A DNA stretch of 64,000 nt from UBA6170 sp942491385 (GTDB taxonomy: Bacteria > Chloroflexota > Anaerolineae > Anaerolineales > Anaerolineaceae), in NCBI GenBank assembly GCA_942491385.1, contig CALOAF010000006.1, positions 155,673 to 219,672 of the forward strand, in the 5' to 3' direction. The position numbers and the translations under genes are program-made. The notes under the pieces were generated by a model. The model was not told where the DNA came from, did no database searches, and was given only the letters and a program-made list of their open reading frames with translations. The stretch's first letter is position 1. Each line of letters begins with the position of its first letter. Below, one piece after another: positions 17,035-26,692 of the stretch.

Positions 17035-18792
17035 ATGCTGCAAATAGAACCTCTGGTAATGATTACAATGTTAGTTCCCTGCATCGGGGCTTTAGTTGTT
17101 TGGTTAATTGGGAATCGTTACGAAAAAATCCAACATGTCACAGCTGTGGTTTTTTCAATCACTGCTGCGATTTCTTCCATTGCGATGTTGTGGGTGTATA
17201 AAAGTGGGACGATCCTCTCTTTTAAAATGGGCAGTTCCTTTGGAGATTTTACCTTCATAACAGATGGATTAGGGTTGTTTCTATCACTCGTAGCAACTGT
17301 GATTGGTGCCCTGGCGATTATTTTTTCGGTCGATTATATGCAAGGTGATCCTCAATTGGGAAGATATTATTCCTTCGTTCTTTTCTTCATCGGGGCCATG
17401 GTTGGTCTTGTATTGACCAGTAATCTATTGTTGATGTTCGTATTCTGGGAAATCACAGCCTTATGCTCTTATGCTTTGATCTCTTTCTATAATGATGATC
17501 CAAAAGCGGTTGCGGGTGGTATAAAGGCTTTGATTGTGACCCAATTTGGTGGGTTAGGTCTTTTACTGGCAGCTGCGTTATTATTTGCTTACACAGGAAG
17601 TTTTGATATCAATATCTTCATATCAAATCCTACGCTTTTGCCGAGCAATGTATTAGGAGTCCTGGCATTTGGAATGTTAATTGCCGCCGCCGCCAAATCT
17701 GCTCAATTTCCTTTTCAAACCTGGCTTCCGGATGCAATGGAAGCACCTTCCCCGATCAGTGCTTTAATTCATGCAGCGACAATGGTGAATGCTGGAGTTT
17801 ACCTTTTGGCGAGATTCTACCCGGCATTTAAAGATGTTCCAGGTTGGACGCTTTCGGTTATGGTTGTTGGAATGATCTCGGCTCTTATGGCAGCCCTCAT
17901 GGCGTTGGTAGCAAATGACCTTAAACGCGTACTGGCTTATTCAACAGTCAGCCAATTAGGCTATATGGTCTATGCCGTTGGTGCTGGTGGTATTCTGGCA
18001 TCTCAATTTCATCTCTTTAGCCATAGTGTATTCAAAGCATTGTTATTCCTTGCAGCTGGAGCGGTAATTCACTCGGTAGGTACCAGGGATATGCGTGAAA
18101 TGGGTGGTTTAGGGAAAGAATTGCCTTTCGCAAGAACTGTATTTATCATCGGAGCCTTGGCTTTGGCTGGAATACCGATTTTCAATGGATTTTGGAGTAA
18201 AGAATTAATTCTCGAAGCTGGGTTGGAACATGGCAATCCAATCTGGATATATGTGGTCATGCTCATCGTGGCTGGGATAACAGCGCTCTATACAGTACGC
18301 TGCGTGTATCTGGTTTTTTATGGTGAAAAGAAATTGGAAGAACATATTCATCCGATCGGAAAGAATATGAAAATCGCTTTGGCACCACTAGGCTTCGGGG
18401 CAATAACAACCTGGTTATTGATAGGACCTTTTTCAAAAATGATGAGCACTTCTCTTCCAATGCACAGCATCAATGAATTAAATCTGGGGCATCTCTTCAA
18501 TCATGTATTATTGGCACCGGCAACCTGGATTGCTCTGGCTATTATAGCGCTTGGAATAATGACATGGGTTGGTAGGGCTGCTTTAGGTGGGATTCAGCAA
18601 GCATTAAAACCAATTGCCCGAATGGCTGACGCGAGCTTTGGATTTGAAAAAATAAATAAATTAATAGTGGATGCGACACAAAAAGTGGGTGAGAGCCTCA
18701 GAGTTACTCAAACGGGAAAACTAAATTGGAATGTTTTTTATATTCTGATTGCCCTGGTTGTTGTATTCGGTGTATTGATTATAGGAGCTTAA
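17035..18792 (+). CDS. Antiporter-like membrane subunit, NuoL/MrpA family
   Basis: A 585-residue protein with roughly 15 or more hydrophobic helices. The proton antiporter family core is clear: LLMFVFWEITALCSYALISF carries the glutamate of TM5, and FQTWLPDAMEAPSPISALIH is the hallmark loop before the TM7-8 lysine region. The length is slightly short for NuoL and it lacks an obvious long lateral helix, though the C-terminus has an amphipathic part followed by one more helix. It would move protons or sodium during hydrogenase turnover. The next gene follows after one base. Confidence 0.9.
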   Translation: MLQIEPLVMITMLVPCIGALVVWLIGNRYEKIQHVTAVVFSITAAISSIAMLWVYKSGTILSFKMGSSFGDFTFITDGLGLFLSLVATVIGALAIIFSVDYMQGDPQLGRYYSFVLFFIGAMVGLVLTSNLLLMFVFWEITALCSYALISFYNDDPKAVAGGIKALIVTQFGGLGLLLAAALLFAYTGSFDINIFISNPTLLPSNVLGVLAFGMLIAAAAKSAQFPFQTWLPDAMEAPSPISALIHAATMVNAGVYLLARFYPAFKDVPGWTLSVMVVGMISALMAALMALVANDLKRVLAYSTVSQLGYMVYAVGAGGILASQFHLFSHSVFKALLFLAAGAVIHSVGTRDMREMGGLGKELPFARTVFIIGALALAGIPIFNGFWSKELILEAGLEHGNPIWIYVVMLIVAGITALYTVRCVYLVFYGEKKLEEHIHPIGKNMKIALAPLGFGAITTWLLIGPFSKMMSTSLPMHSINELNLGHLFNHVLLAPATWIALAIIALGIMTWVGRAALGGIQQALKPIARMADASFGFEKINKLIVDATQKVGESLRVTQTGKLNWNVFYILIALVVVFGVLIIGA

Positions 18793-18793
18793 C

Positions 18794-20311
18794 ATGGATG
18801 CAAATACAGCGTTTACCTGGATGCTAATGTTCCCAATGATATCTTCAGCGGTAATTTATCTGGTTGGAAGGGTATTTTCCCGAAATGTAAAAAATGAAAA
18901 TAAAATCAACCCTGCCCGATGGTTAGCTATAGTGGCTCTATTAGGCACAGGATTTTTCTTATATCTGGTTATCACGAATGTCTTATCTACAGGACAGACT
19001 CATTACCAGGATTTTGGAGAAGTCTGGTTCCGTTTTGATGGGATCAGTATGATGTTATCCTTGCTGGTTTTAGTTTTGGGTAGTCTGGTAACAATTTATT
19101 CATTTACATACCTTGGGAAAGAATCAGGCGAAGAGAAGTTCTATGCACTACTAGTCATCATGATAGGTACCATTAATGGGTTGGGATGTGCTTTAGACCT
19201 TTTTAATTTATGGGTATGGTTTGAAATCATGACGATCAGTTCAATCGTACTGGTCGCATTTTATAAAGATCAACCAGCGTCTCTTGAGGCTGGTGTGAAA
19301 TACCTTATTCAAAGTGCGACCGGATCGATGATGGTTGTACTTGGGATTGCACTTGTTTTTCTCGAAACTGGAACATTAAACATCGAAATGTTGAGAATGT
19401 CCATCAATGCTCCTTCCCCCTTTTTACTCATTGGAGGGGCATTATTGGTGATTGGTTTTGGTGTAAAAATTGCCATGGTCCCATTACACACCTGGTTACC
19501 GGATGCTCATTCTCAGGCACCCAGTGGCATTAGTGCCATGCTTTCAGGGATCGTAATTGAAGTCGGTCTAATTGCATTATTGAGAACAATCGGAGGAATT
19601 GCCTTAAGTGGCCATCGCTGGGGTTACTTATTGATTGGATTTGGGGTCTTAAATATGTTCGTTGGTAACCTACTTGCTTTACGCCAGAAAGAAGTAAAAA
19701 GAATGTTGGCGTATTCCAGTTTAAGCCATGTTGGATACATGTTGTTAGGTTTTGGTGTGCTTATCTCTTTAAATGGTTTATTAGCGGGTATTGGTGCTGT
19801 TTTTCACCTTATCACTCATGGTTTGATGAAAAGCCTGGCCTTTTTATGTGCAGGCGTTTTTCTATATATTTTTTATATTTCAAAAGGTAGTCATAAACCT
19901 TTGGTTTTGGAAGACTTGAATGGCGCATCAAAAAAGTATCCATTCATAGCATTCGCATTTTCAGTGGCACTACTTTCATTGGGAGGTTTACCCCCCTTAG
20001 CCGGGTTTATGTCTAAGTGGCAATTATTGGCAGGTGTGGCGCAAACCCAAAACACCATCATGATCATTCTGGTGGTATTTGCCGGATTAATGAGCGTTCT
20101 TTCTCTGGGTTATTATGCGCCTTTGGTTAATCGAATGTACAGAAACGAACCAAGTGCCAACGTAATAGAGGGTGGTGCAGTCTCTATTTGGATGTATGTT
20201 CCCATCGCATTATTAACCCTGGCTATTGTAGTGTTGGGAATTGTCCCTTCCATTTTGTACTGGTTAACCGGGCCTGCTGGATATAGTTTATTCATTTTCT
20301 TTGGTCAATAA
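18794..20311 (+). CDS. Antiporter-like membrane subunit, NuoM/MrpD/HyfF family
   Basis: A 505-residue second antiporter-like subunit. It has the TM5 glutamate in LFNLWVWFEIMTISSIVLVA and the conserved MVPLHTWLPDAHSQAPSGIS loop. The second half, QKEVKRMLAYSSLSHVGYM, matches the TM9-10 region of the family. Two such subunits in tandem imply two ion paths in the complex, like Mbh, Mbs or Hyf-type enzymes rather than the single-antiporter Ech or Hyc forms. It overlaps the neighbouring small gene's ribosome binding site. Confidence 0.9.
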   Translation: MDANTAFTWMLMFPMISSAVIYLVGRVFSRNVKNENKINPARWLAIVALLGTGFFLYLVITNVLSTGQTHYQDFGEVWFRFDGISMMLSLLVLVLGSLVTIYSFTYLGKESGEEKFYALLVIMIGTINGLGCALDLFNLWVWFEIMTISSIVLVAFYKDQPASLEAGVKYLIQSATGSMMVVLGIALVFLETGTLNIEMLRMSINAPSPFLLIGGALLVIGFGVKIAMVPLHTWLPDAHSQAPSGISAMLSGIVIEVGLIALLRTIGGIALSGHRWGYLLIGFGVLNMFVGNLLALRQKEVKRMLAYSSLSHVGYMLLGFGVLISLNGLLAGIGAVFHLITHGLMKSLAFLCAGVFLYIFYISKGSHKPLVLEDLNGASKKYPFIAFAFSVALLSLGGLPPLAGFMSKWQLLAGVAQTQNTIMIILVVFAGLMSVLSLGYYAPLVNRMYRNEPSANVIEGGAVSIWMYVPIALLTLAIVVLGIVPSILYWLTGPAGYSLFIFFGQ

Positions 20312-20321
20312 AGGAGTATCG

Positions 20322-20633
20322 ATGGATATTATACTTACACCTCCTCTTGCGTTTTTGATTTATGTGCCGTTTTTGATTGGGTTGTTATTTTTTGGAAAAG
20401 GGATGGCTGGTTCATCAAAAAAATCAATAATGAAAGAAACAATCTATGCCAGCGGTGAAGAAGCTTCCACGAATGCAGCTGCACCAGGATACAGACCGTT
20501 TTTTCTGATTGCCTTCTTTTTTGCGATACTCCATCTTGGGATGTTAATTATCGGATCTGGCACGTTTTCATTCCAGTCTGTACCGTTCTTGCTTGGTTTG
20601 ATGGTTTCTCTCATCGCCTTATTGTTAGGATAG
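20322..20633 (+). CDS. Small membrane subunit, possible NuoA-like
   Basis: A 103-residue protein with three predicted membrane helices and the segment ETIYASGEE, which recalls the loop of NuoA and related small subunits. It may fill the NuoA position next to NuoH. The match is weak by eye, so the call is tentative. AAAGGAG (20310-20316) precedes ATG 20322, which makes this start better than the longer in-frame one at 20301. The following gene begins after 13 bases with AAAGGAAA as ribosome binding site. Confidence 0.6.
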   Translation: MDIILTPPLAFLIYVPFLIGLLFFGKGMAGSSKKSIMKETIYASGEEASTNAAAPGYRPFFLIAFFFAILHLGMLIIGSGTFSFQSVPFLLGLMVSLIALLLG

Positions 20634-20646
20634 AAAGGAAATTATT

Positions 20647-21183
20647 ATGAGTGATGTTTCCGAAAATATTTACACACAAATTGTTGATAAAATTAAAAAT
20701 TGGGCCAGAATCAACTCTCCCTGGGCAATTCATTTTAATAGTGGTTCATGTAATGGATGCGATATTGAACTTTTAGCTACTTTGACCCCACGGTATGATG
20801 TTGAGCGACTGGGCATTAAATTACAGGGAAGCCCACGCCATGCAGATGTTTTAATCGCAACTGGTCCAGTCACCTTGCAGGCATTGGACCGTTTAATTCG
20901 TGTATATGAGCAGATGCCAGATCCGAAATATGTCATTGCTCTTGGATCCTGTGCATTGTCTGGTGGTGTATTCGATGGTTGTTACAATGTAATTGGTGAT
21001 CTAAATAAAGTTGTTCCGGTTGATGTTTATGTGCCTGGATGCCCTCCCAGACCAGAAGCGATTATTTATGGGGTCGTTCAGTTATTAGAAAGTTTAAAAA
21101 AGGGGAAAAAACGAGAAAAAATTATTGTTTCAAATGAGTTTCCAGATTTAATCGTTGAGGAGGAAAGCAATGGAAATCAATAA
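20647..21183 (+). CDS. [NiFe] hydrogenase small subunit (NuoB/EchC-like)
   Basis: 178 residues. The proximal [4Fe-4S] cluster ligands are visible: SCNGCD (C35, C38), ALGSCALSGG (about C103) and VPGCPPRPEA (about C139). This is the compact single-cluster small subunit of group 4 hydrogenases, homologous to NuoB of complex I. It relays electrons between ferredoxin-like subunits and the active site in the large subunit. Its end overlaps the next gene by 14 bases. Confidence 0.92.
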   Translation: MSDVSENIYTQIVDKIKNWARINSPWAIHFNSGSCNGCDIELLATLTPRYDVERLGIKLQGSPRHADVLIATGPVTLQALDRLIRVYEQMPDPKYVIALGSCALSGGVFDGCYNVIGDLNKVVPVDVYVPGCPPRPEAIIYGVVQLLESLKKGKKREKIIVSNEFPDLIVEEESNGNQ

Positions 21184-21679
21184 TTTATTAGAATCTGGGG
21201 AAAACCTGCTGGAAAAATGGGTGGAATCATCCAACACTTTTGAAGAAAACCGTTTGGATATTTGGGTTTTACCTGAAAATTTTAAATCAGCGGTAAAAAG
21301 TCTTGTTGAAAATCATTGGGGTTATTTGGTAACCATTACTGGTATGGATATTCCTCCCGCAACGGATCAGGAAAACAATAACCAACCAGGTCAATTGGAA
21401 GCACTATACCATTTTGCTAATGAAGCAGCCATCATAACCATCAGGGTTAAAGTTCCTTATAGTAAACCTCAAATTGAATCGATCTGTGACCTCATACCTT
21501 CTGCAACAATTTATGAACGAGAAGCCATAGAATTGTTTGGATTTGATTTATTGAATACACCCAATACAAAAAAATTAATATTACCAGATTCCTGGCCTGA
21601 TGGTGTGTACCCTTTAAGAAAATCATTCACAAGTTTGCAGGATTTTGAAACTTCGAAAAAGGAGCAATCCAATGACTGA
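21170..21679 (+). CDS. NuoC/EchD-like hydrogenase subunit
   Basis: A 169-residue protein of the 30-kDa complex I subunit family. The C-terminal conserved block IYEREAIELFGFDLLNTPN, followed by LPDSWPDGVYPLRKSF, is the signature of NuoC-like proteins. It is a structural connector on the cytoplasmic arm. ATG 21170 is preceded by GAGGAGGAAAG. A longer frame from 21155 would start inside that site and is not favoured. The last bases overlap the large-subunit start. Confidence 0.9.
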   Translation: MEINNLLESGENLLEKWVESSNTFEENRLDIWVLPENFKSAVKSLVENHWGYLVTITGMDIPPATDQENNNQPGQLEALYHFANEAAIITIRVKVPYSKPQIESICDLIPSATIYEREAIELFGFDLLNTPNTKKLILPDSWPDGVYPLRKSFTSLQDFETSKKEQSND

Positions 21680-22853
21680 ACCTAAAGTAGAAAAATTTGT
21701 TGTTCCAATTGGCCCACAACACCCAGCACTTAAAGAACCTGGAAATTTTGAATTCACAGTAGATGGCGAGATCGTGACGGATGCAGCTGTTCGGTTGGGA
21801 TATGTTCATCGAGGTATTGAAAAAGCTTGTGAAAACAGAAACTATACCCAGGATATGTATTTACTGGAAAGAGTTTGTGGAATTTGTTCTCATGTGCATG
21901 CAACTGCATTTGTCCTTGGTGTTGAAAAGTTGGCCGGCGTACAGGCACCACCTCGTGCTGAAGCTATCCGAGTGCTTGCATCCGAATTGGAACGCATTCA
22001 CAGTCATTTACTCTGGTTTGGAGTAGCTGCACACGAAGCAGGGTTTGATACTTTATTTATGTATACATGGCGGGACAGAGAAGTAGTAATGGATATTTTG
22101 GAGACCTTGTCCGGCAGTCGAGTGCATTACTCTGTTAATGTGCTGGGTGGTGTGAAAATTGATGTGGATGACAACTTATCTGATCTGATCAAAAAAGACA
22201 TGGACTTTTTGGAAGAGCGAACAGAGTATTATATGAAAGTTGTCACAATGGATGATACTTTCATTGGGAGAACCCGAGGGATTGGCACACTCTCGAAAGA
22301 ACGGGCTGAATTATTAGGCGCTGTTGGTCCAACAGCGCGTGCCTCGGGTGTGCAGAGGGATATCCGGGTGAATGCTCCTTATTCTGGATACAAAGATTTT
22401 CCAGTAAAAATTGTAACGGATGAAACCGGTGACCTTGAAGCACGTTTTGTTGTTCGGTTGAAAGAATTATATGAATCCTATCGCCTTATCAAAGAAATCC
22501 TGGATAAAATTCAACCAGGGGAGATTACCACTCGTATGAAAAGGAAAATTCCTGCAGGAGAAGTGATTTCGCGGGTTGAAGCTCCCAGAGGAGAATTGTT
22601 CTACTATATCAAAAGTAACGGGACAGAAATGCCGGATAGGGTTAAAATCCGCACACCAAGCCTTTGTAATTGGGGAACAATTACAGATGTTGCCGTTGGC
22701 CATAAATTGGCTGATATGCCCATGTTATTAGTTGGCATTGATCCTTGCTTTTCCTGCAATGATCGAATGGTCGAAATTCGATCAGATTCACAACCATCCC
22801 AAATCATGAATTGGGAGGGTCTTAGAAAATATGGAATAGAGCATTACCGATGA
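21672..22853 (+). CDS. Group 4 [NiFe] hydrogenase large subunit (NuoD/EchE-like)
   Basis: 393 residues. Both nickel-iron binding motifs are intact: ERVCGICSHVHA (C69, C72) and DPCFSCNDR (C359, C362). This distinguishes a true hydrogenase from NuoD of complex I, which has lost them. About 31 residues follow the last cysteine, as in HycE, and may include the peptide removed by the maturation protease encoded at 24162-24695. The four ligands are all cysteine codons, so there is no selenocysteine here in spite of the tRNA-Sec nearby. AAAGGAG precedes ATG 21672. Its stop overlaps the NuoH-like gene by four bases. Confidence 0.95.
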   Translation: MTEPKVEKFVVPIGPQHPALKEPGNFEFTVDGEIVTDAAVRLGYVHRGIEKACENRNYTQDMYLLERVCGICSHVHATAFVLGVEKLAGVQAPPRAEAIRVLASELERIHSHLLWFGVAAHEAGFDTLFMYTWRDREVVMDILETLSGSRVHYSVNVLGGVKIDVDDNLSDLIKKDMDFLEERTEYYMKVVTMDDTFIGRTRGIGTLSKERAELLGAVGPTARASGVQRDIRVNAPYSGYKDFPVKIVTDETGDLEARFVVRLKELYESYRLIKEILDKIQPGEITTRMKRKIPAGEVISRVEAPRGELFYYIKSNGTEMPDRVKIRTPSLCNWGTITDVAVGHKLADMPMLLVGIDPCFSCNDRMVEIRSDSQPSQIMNWEGLRKYGIEHYR

Positions 22854-23788
22854 ACCTTTCAATACACCCGCTAATATTATTATTGATCTTCCCTGGTGGA
22901 TTGTTCTTGATGAACATTGGATTATTGTATGAATGGGCTGATCGAAAATTGGTTGCCCGTTTTCAAAGCCGTGTGGGGCCGCGTTGGTTCCAACCTCTGG
23001 CCGATACAATTAAGTTAATGGCAAAAGAGGAAATTATTCCTAATGGTGTTCATAAAATCATGTTCCTGGCATTACCTATCATGGCTCTGGCTGGGGCACT
23101 CACAGCAGCGTTGTACGTACCAATGTTTGGGTTTGAAGCGCCTTTTAGTTTTGAAGGAGACTTAGTTGTTGCGCTTTATTTGCTCAGCATGATGACCTTG
23201 TGTATTGGACTGGCTGGAGCAAATACACTAAGTCGTTTTACCATCATTGGTGCAACTAGAGCATTAACACAAATGTTCTCATATGAAGCACCTTTTTTAT
23301 TGGCAATGTTAGGACCGGCTATCGCCGCAGGGACCTGGAATATTGGAAAAATAAACACATTTACAGGTGAAAACATTTGGTTAATTCTGGCGCAACCGAT
23401 TGGATTTATTATCGCAGTAGTTGGCTTGATGGGAAAATTAGAACTTCCTCCTTTTGATGCCCCTGAGGCCGAAACTGAAATTGTAGCAGGGGCATTGACA
23501 GAATATTCAGGTCGAGGTCTGGCACTGTTTCATATCGGAAAAAATGTTGAACTTGTAATCGGATTAACGTTAGTTGTCATCTTTTACCTGGGGGGCATCG
23601 CGAATCCTTTAGAATTTATTCTGAAATCTGCGGGATTATTACTGGTTGTTACTGCTTTACAATCCATGTTTGCTCGCTTGCGAATTGATCAAACAGTTGG
23701 TTTGTGGTGGAGATTAGGGGCGTTAATGGGATTATTACAATTACTGGCTATCATATTTGGTAAATATTTAGGAGAAATCCTAAGGTAA
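22850..23788 (+). CDS. NuoH/EchB-like membrane subunit
   Basis: A 312-residue protein with about eight helices of the complex I subunit 1 family. YEWADRKLVARFQSRVGPRW is the conserved first loop, and LPPFDAPEAETEIVAGALTE is the acidic loop that couples electron transfer to ion movement at the junction of the peripheral and membrane arms. It should anchor the hydrogenase module to the antiporter-like subunits. Start and stop are tightly packed in the operon. Confidence 0.93.
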   Translation: MNLSIHPLILLLIFPGGLFLMNIGLLYEWADRKLVARFQSRVGPRWFQPLADTIKLMAKEEIIPNGVHKIMFLALPIMALAGALTAALYVPMFGFEAPFSFEGDLVVALYLLSMMTLCIGLAGANTLSRFTIIGATRALTQMFSYEAPFLLAMLGPAIAAGTWNIGKINTFTGENIWLILAQPIGFIIAVVGLMGKLELPPFDAPEAETEIVAGALTEYSGRGLALFHIGKNVELVIGLTLVVIFYLGGIANPLEFILKSAGLLLVVTALQSMFARLRIDQTVGLWWRLGALMGLLQLLAIIFGKYLGEILR

Positions 23789-23803
23789 GGTATTAGGTGA
23801 AAA

Positions 23804-24229
23804 ATGGCTATCGGTGTCTTATTTGGTGATCTAATCAAGTCTTTATTTTCAAAACCAGTTACACAAAATTATCCATTTACAAAAACATTAGCACCAGAGC
23901 GGTTAAGAGGGAAGCTGGTTTATGATCCGGAAAAGTGCGTTGGATGTATGTTGTGTGTGAAGGATTGTCCATCCAATGCAATTGAATTGATTACTGTCGA
24001 TAAGATTAATAAACGATTTGTTATGCGTTATCATTCGGATCGATGTGTTTATTGTTCTCAATGTGTACAAAATTGTAGATTTAATTGTATAAATATGTCC
24101 AACTCGGATTGGGAAATGGCTTCTACCTCCAAGGAGGCTTTCGAGGTGTATTACGGAAGGGATGAAGATATTGCTCTCTTACTTGAACAAGCAGCTCAAC
24201 CAGGAATTGACGAACCACCTTGCGAGTAA
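23804..24229 (+). CDS. NuoI/EchF-like 2[4Fe-4S] ferredoxin subunit
   Basis: 141 residues with two complete [4Fe-4S] motifs: C45, C48, C51, C55 (KCVGCMLCVKDCPS) and C81, C84, C87, C91 (RCVYCSQCVQNC). This is the polyferredoxin-like relay of group 4 hydrogenases that accepts electrons from soluble ferredoxin. No diaphorase (NuoEFG) genes accompany it, so ferredoxin rather than NADH is the likely electron donor. Its 3' end overlaps the presumed start of the maturation protease gene. Confidence 0.92.
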   Translation: MAIGVLFGDLIKSLFSKPVTQNYPFTKTLAPERLRGKLVYDPEKCVGCMLCVKDCPSNAIELITVDKINKRFVMRYHSDRCVYCSQCVQNCRFNCINMSNSDWEMASTSKEAFEVYYGRDEDIALLLEQAAQPGIDEPPCE

Positions 24230-24695
24230 AAAGCAAATACCCCGTTTGACCATTATGGGTATTGGAAATGAATTAAATGGAGATGATGCAGCTGGCATTC
24301 TTATTGTCAGGAATTTAAAAAATAAGCTACCAAAATGTGACCAGATTCAATTGATTGAAGGTTCGATCGCCCCTGAGAATTACTCAGGGGTCATCCGAAG
24401 ATTTAATCCTGATTGGATTTGGCTAATCGATGCGGCTGCATTCGGTGAACGACCTGGAAATGTGCAACTGTTTGATAGTTCGATGATAAAAACGGTTGCA
24501 GCGAACACTCATCGTTTGTCACCTGATTTATTGATTTCTTTTTTACAGATTGATTCAACTGCCCTGGGATTTCTACTCGGCATTGAGCCAGCTGTGATTG
24601 ACCCATTTTCAGAAATTTCTCCCGCGATTAAGAAATCGGTACGAGATACTTCAAAATTTTTATTGCGCTGGTTACAAAAAACCTATAATATTTAA
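24162..24695 (+). CDS. Hydrogenase maturation protease (HycI/HyaD family)
   Basis: Up to 177 residues. MGIGNELNGDDAAG is the GxGN...DD motif of endopeptidases that trim the C-terminus of the [NiFe] large subunit after nickel insertion. IDAAAFGERPG matches the second conserved Asp region. Its presence at the end of the operon supports the view that the large subunit is a genuine hydrogenase. The start is uncertain: ATG 24162 overlaps the ferredoxin gene by 68 bases, and homologues usually begin about ten residues before the GxGN motif. No hypA-F genes are in the window. Confidence 0.88.
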   Translation: MKILLSYLNKQLNQELTNHLASKKQIPRLTIMGIGNELNGDDAAGILIVRNLKNKLPKCDQIQLIEGSIAPENYSGVIRRFNPDWIWLIDAAAFGERPGNVQLFDSSMIKTVAANTHRLSPDLLISFLQIDSTALGFLLGIEPAVIDPFSEISPAIKKSVRDTSKFLLRWLQKTYNI

Positions 24696-24697
24696 TA

Positions 24698-26692
24698 ATG
24701 CGAAAGAAAAATACAAGTGTCACTGCCATCATCGCTTTTAGCTGGTTTTTCCTAATTATTATTGGTTATTATGTTACTCATAAACCAATCAATCCATTCC
24801 AAACACCTTCACTCGTCACGCATAGTTGGACGATCTTCCTGAGTATTTGGTTTATGTCTCTGGCCGGTGGTTTGGGTCGCACGTTGTTTGCCTTTAAAAA
24901 CCACGATCCCTGGACGAGATCATATTTACAGGCTGGCATCGGAATTGGAATTTTCTCGATTTTCATTCTGCTCATGGGTTCAATATGGACGGTGAAACCG
25001 CTAATATTTTTAGGAATTTTACTCATCCTGAGTTTGATCTTATTCAGACATAGTTGGGCCTGGATCAAGGATATTTTCAGGAAAAAACTAGAAACTGATC
25101 AAAAAATTAATCAGGGGACGATCATTATCATCATATTATTGGGGTTAATTTTTCTATCCCAATTTCTGGTGGCATTAGTACCAGCTACGAGGTATGACGC
25201 TCTAAATTATCATTTGACCTTGCCTAAAACTTACCTCTTACAGGAAAAGATTAGTGATATTCCATGGTTGGTTATGTCTGGCATGCCTCAAGTATCGGAG
25301 ATGATCTATACTTTTTTGATGGGGTTAGGTGGTGAGTCATCTGTGTTGGTGTTTAATGTCTTGATTGGTGTGCTAATAACACTGGGATTGGTTGGTTTTC
25401 TGCGGAGAAAAGTGGGGCAGGAAAGTGCCTGGGTTGCCCCTGCCAGCCTTTTTTGCGGATACACCTTTGCTTCAGCGCTATCCTGGGGATATGTGGATAT
25501 AATGTCAGCTTTTTTTGGGCTGGGTGTTGTCCTGTTATTGGACGACTACCGCAGGTCAGGAGATATGAAAACAATATTTCTGGCTGGGGTTTTCAGTGGG
25601 CTGGCTTTTGGCTGTAAGTATCCGGCTGGAGTGATTTTTTTAGCTGCATTATTTTCTCTCATTATATTTTTTATTAAGGATAAGACCAAGCAATGGATGA
25701 ATGCACTTGGTTTATTTTGTTTTGGCGCAGCTTTGTTGGCGTTTCCATGGTTGATAAAGAATCTGATTTTTACTGGAAATCCGATCTATCCTTTCTTTTT
25801 TGAAGCCGGATCGATGAATCAGATGCGTTTAGATGTATATCAAGGTATGCAGCCATACGGCGACCTGTTAGATTTGTTTTTACTCCCCATTCGGGCAACG
25901 ATTATGGGTGTAGATGGTACGCATGGCTATAGCGTATCGAATGGCCCATTATTGTTGGGTTTGGGAATAATTGCCTTTTTAGGCTGGGAAGAAAAAAAAG
26001 AAGAGCATAAAACCTCCATTGTCAACTGCGGCTTAATTACATTATTTGGGTTAATGATTTGGGCGATAGGAAATCAATTTTCTGGTTTTCTAATTCAAAC
26101 CAGGTTCTATTTTGTACTGTTTCCTGCTTTTGCAATTTTAACCGGATTTGGATATTTTCAGATCAAACAATATCGTCTGGGTCAGGTACGCATCGGACGA
26201 TTAGTGAGTGTTTTCATCATCATCGTACTGGCATTTAATGCTTATCAATTGATTTCGGAAATGGTGGAAAAAGATGTTTTACCTAACGTTTTTGGATACT
26301 TATCCAATCAGGAATATTTGGAAAGGAATCTAGGCTGGTATGCCAAAGCCATTCAAGAAGTTGAATTACTGGCAAATGATGAGAAAGTTTTGATGCTCTA
26401 TGAACCGCGCGGGTTTGGATGTATTCCACAATGTGATCCGGATGAAATTTTGGATCATTGGAAAGTTGCATTTCATGAATTTGATTCAGAAGGGGATATT
26501 TTAACCTCCTGGAAGAACACGGGGTATACACACATTCTTGTATACAAAAAAGGTATGGAATTTTTGCGTGAATATGAAGATCCACATCATCCTCCTCTGG
26601 AATTGGATGCTTTAGATAAACTAACCACCGACCTGGATATGGTCGCTAATTATGGGGATTGGTATAAATTGTATAGTCTAATAAGTAACTAA
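24698..26692 (+). CDS. Polytopic membrane protein, GT-C glycosyltransferase-like
   Basis: A 664-residue protein with a dozen or more hydrophobic segments. After the second-third helix comes PATRYDALNYHLTLPKTYLL, resembling the acidic first external loop of GT-C enzymes (GT39/GT83 relatives), which transfer sugars from polyprenyl-phosphate donors outside the membrane. The last 150 residues are soluble. Donor and acceptor are unknown. No ribosome binding site is seen. TATAAT at 24684-24689 lies eight bases before ATG 24698, so a leaderless transcript is possible, though the gene could also be read through from the hydrogenase operon. Confidence 0.7.
   Translation: MRKKNTSVTAIIAFSWFFLIIIGYYVTHKPINPFQTPSLVTHSWTIFLSIWFMSLAGGLGRTLFAFKNHDPWTRSYLQAGIGIGIFSIFILLMGSIWTVKPLIFLGILLILSLILFRHSWAWIKDIFRKKLETDQKINQGTIIIIILLGLIFLSQFLVALVPATRYDALNYHLTLPKTYLLQEKISDIPWLVMSGMPQVSEMIYTFLMGLGGESSVLVFNVLIGVLITLGLVGFLRRKVGQESAWVAPASLFCGYTFASALSWGYVDIMSAFFGLGVVLLLDDYRRSGDMKTIFLAGVFSGLAFGCKYPAGVIFLAALFSLIIFFIKDKTKQWMNALGLFCFGAALLAFPWLIKNLIFTGNPIYPFFFEAGSMNQMRLDVYQGMQPYGDLLDLFLLPIRATIMGVDGTHGYSVSNGPLLLGLGIIAFLGWEEKKEEHKTSIVNCGLITLFGLMIWAIGNQFSGFLIQTRFYFVLFPAFAILTGFGYFQIKQYRLGQVRIGRLVSVFIIIVLAFNAYQLISEMVEKDVLPNVFGYLSNQEYLERNLGWYAKAIQEVELLANDEKVLMLYEPRGFGCIPQCDPDEILDHWKVAFHEFDSEGDILTSWKNTGYTHILVYKKGMEFLREYEDPHHPPLELDALDKLTTDLDMVANYGDWYKLYSLISN

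Noticed and set aside
21672..22853. Possible NuoD of respiratory complex I
   Set aside because: Both CxxC nickel-site motifs are intact and a maturation protease gene follows; no NuoEFG module is present.
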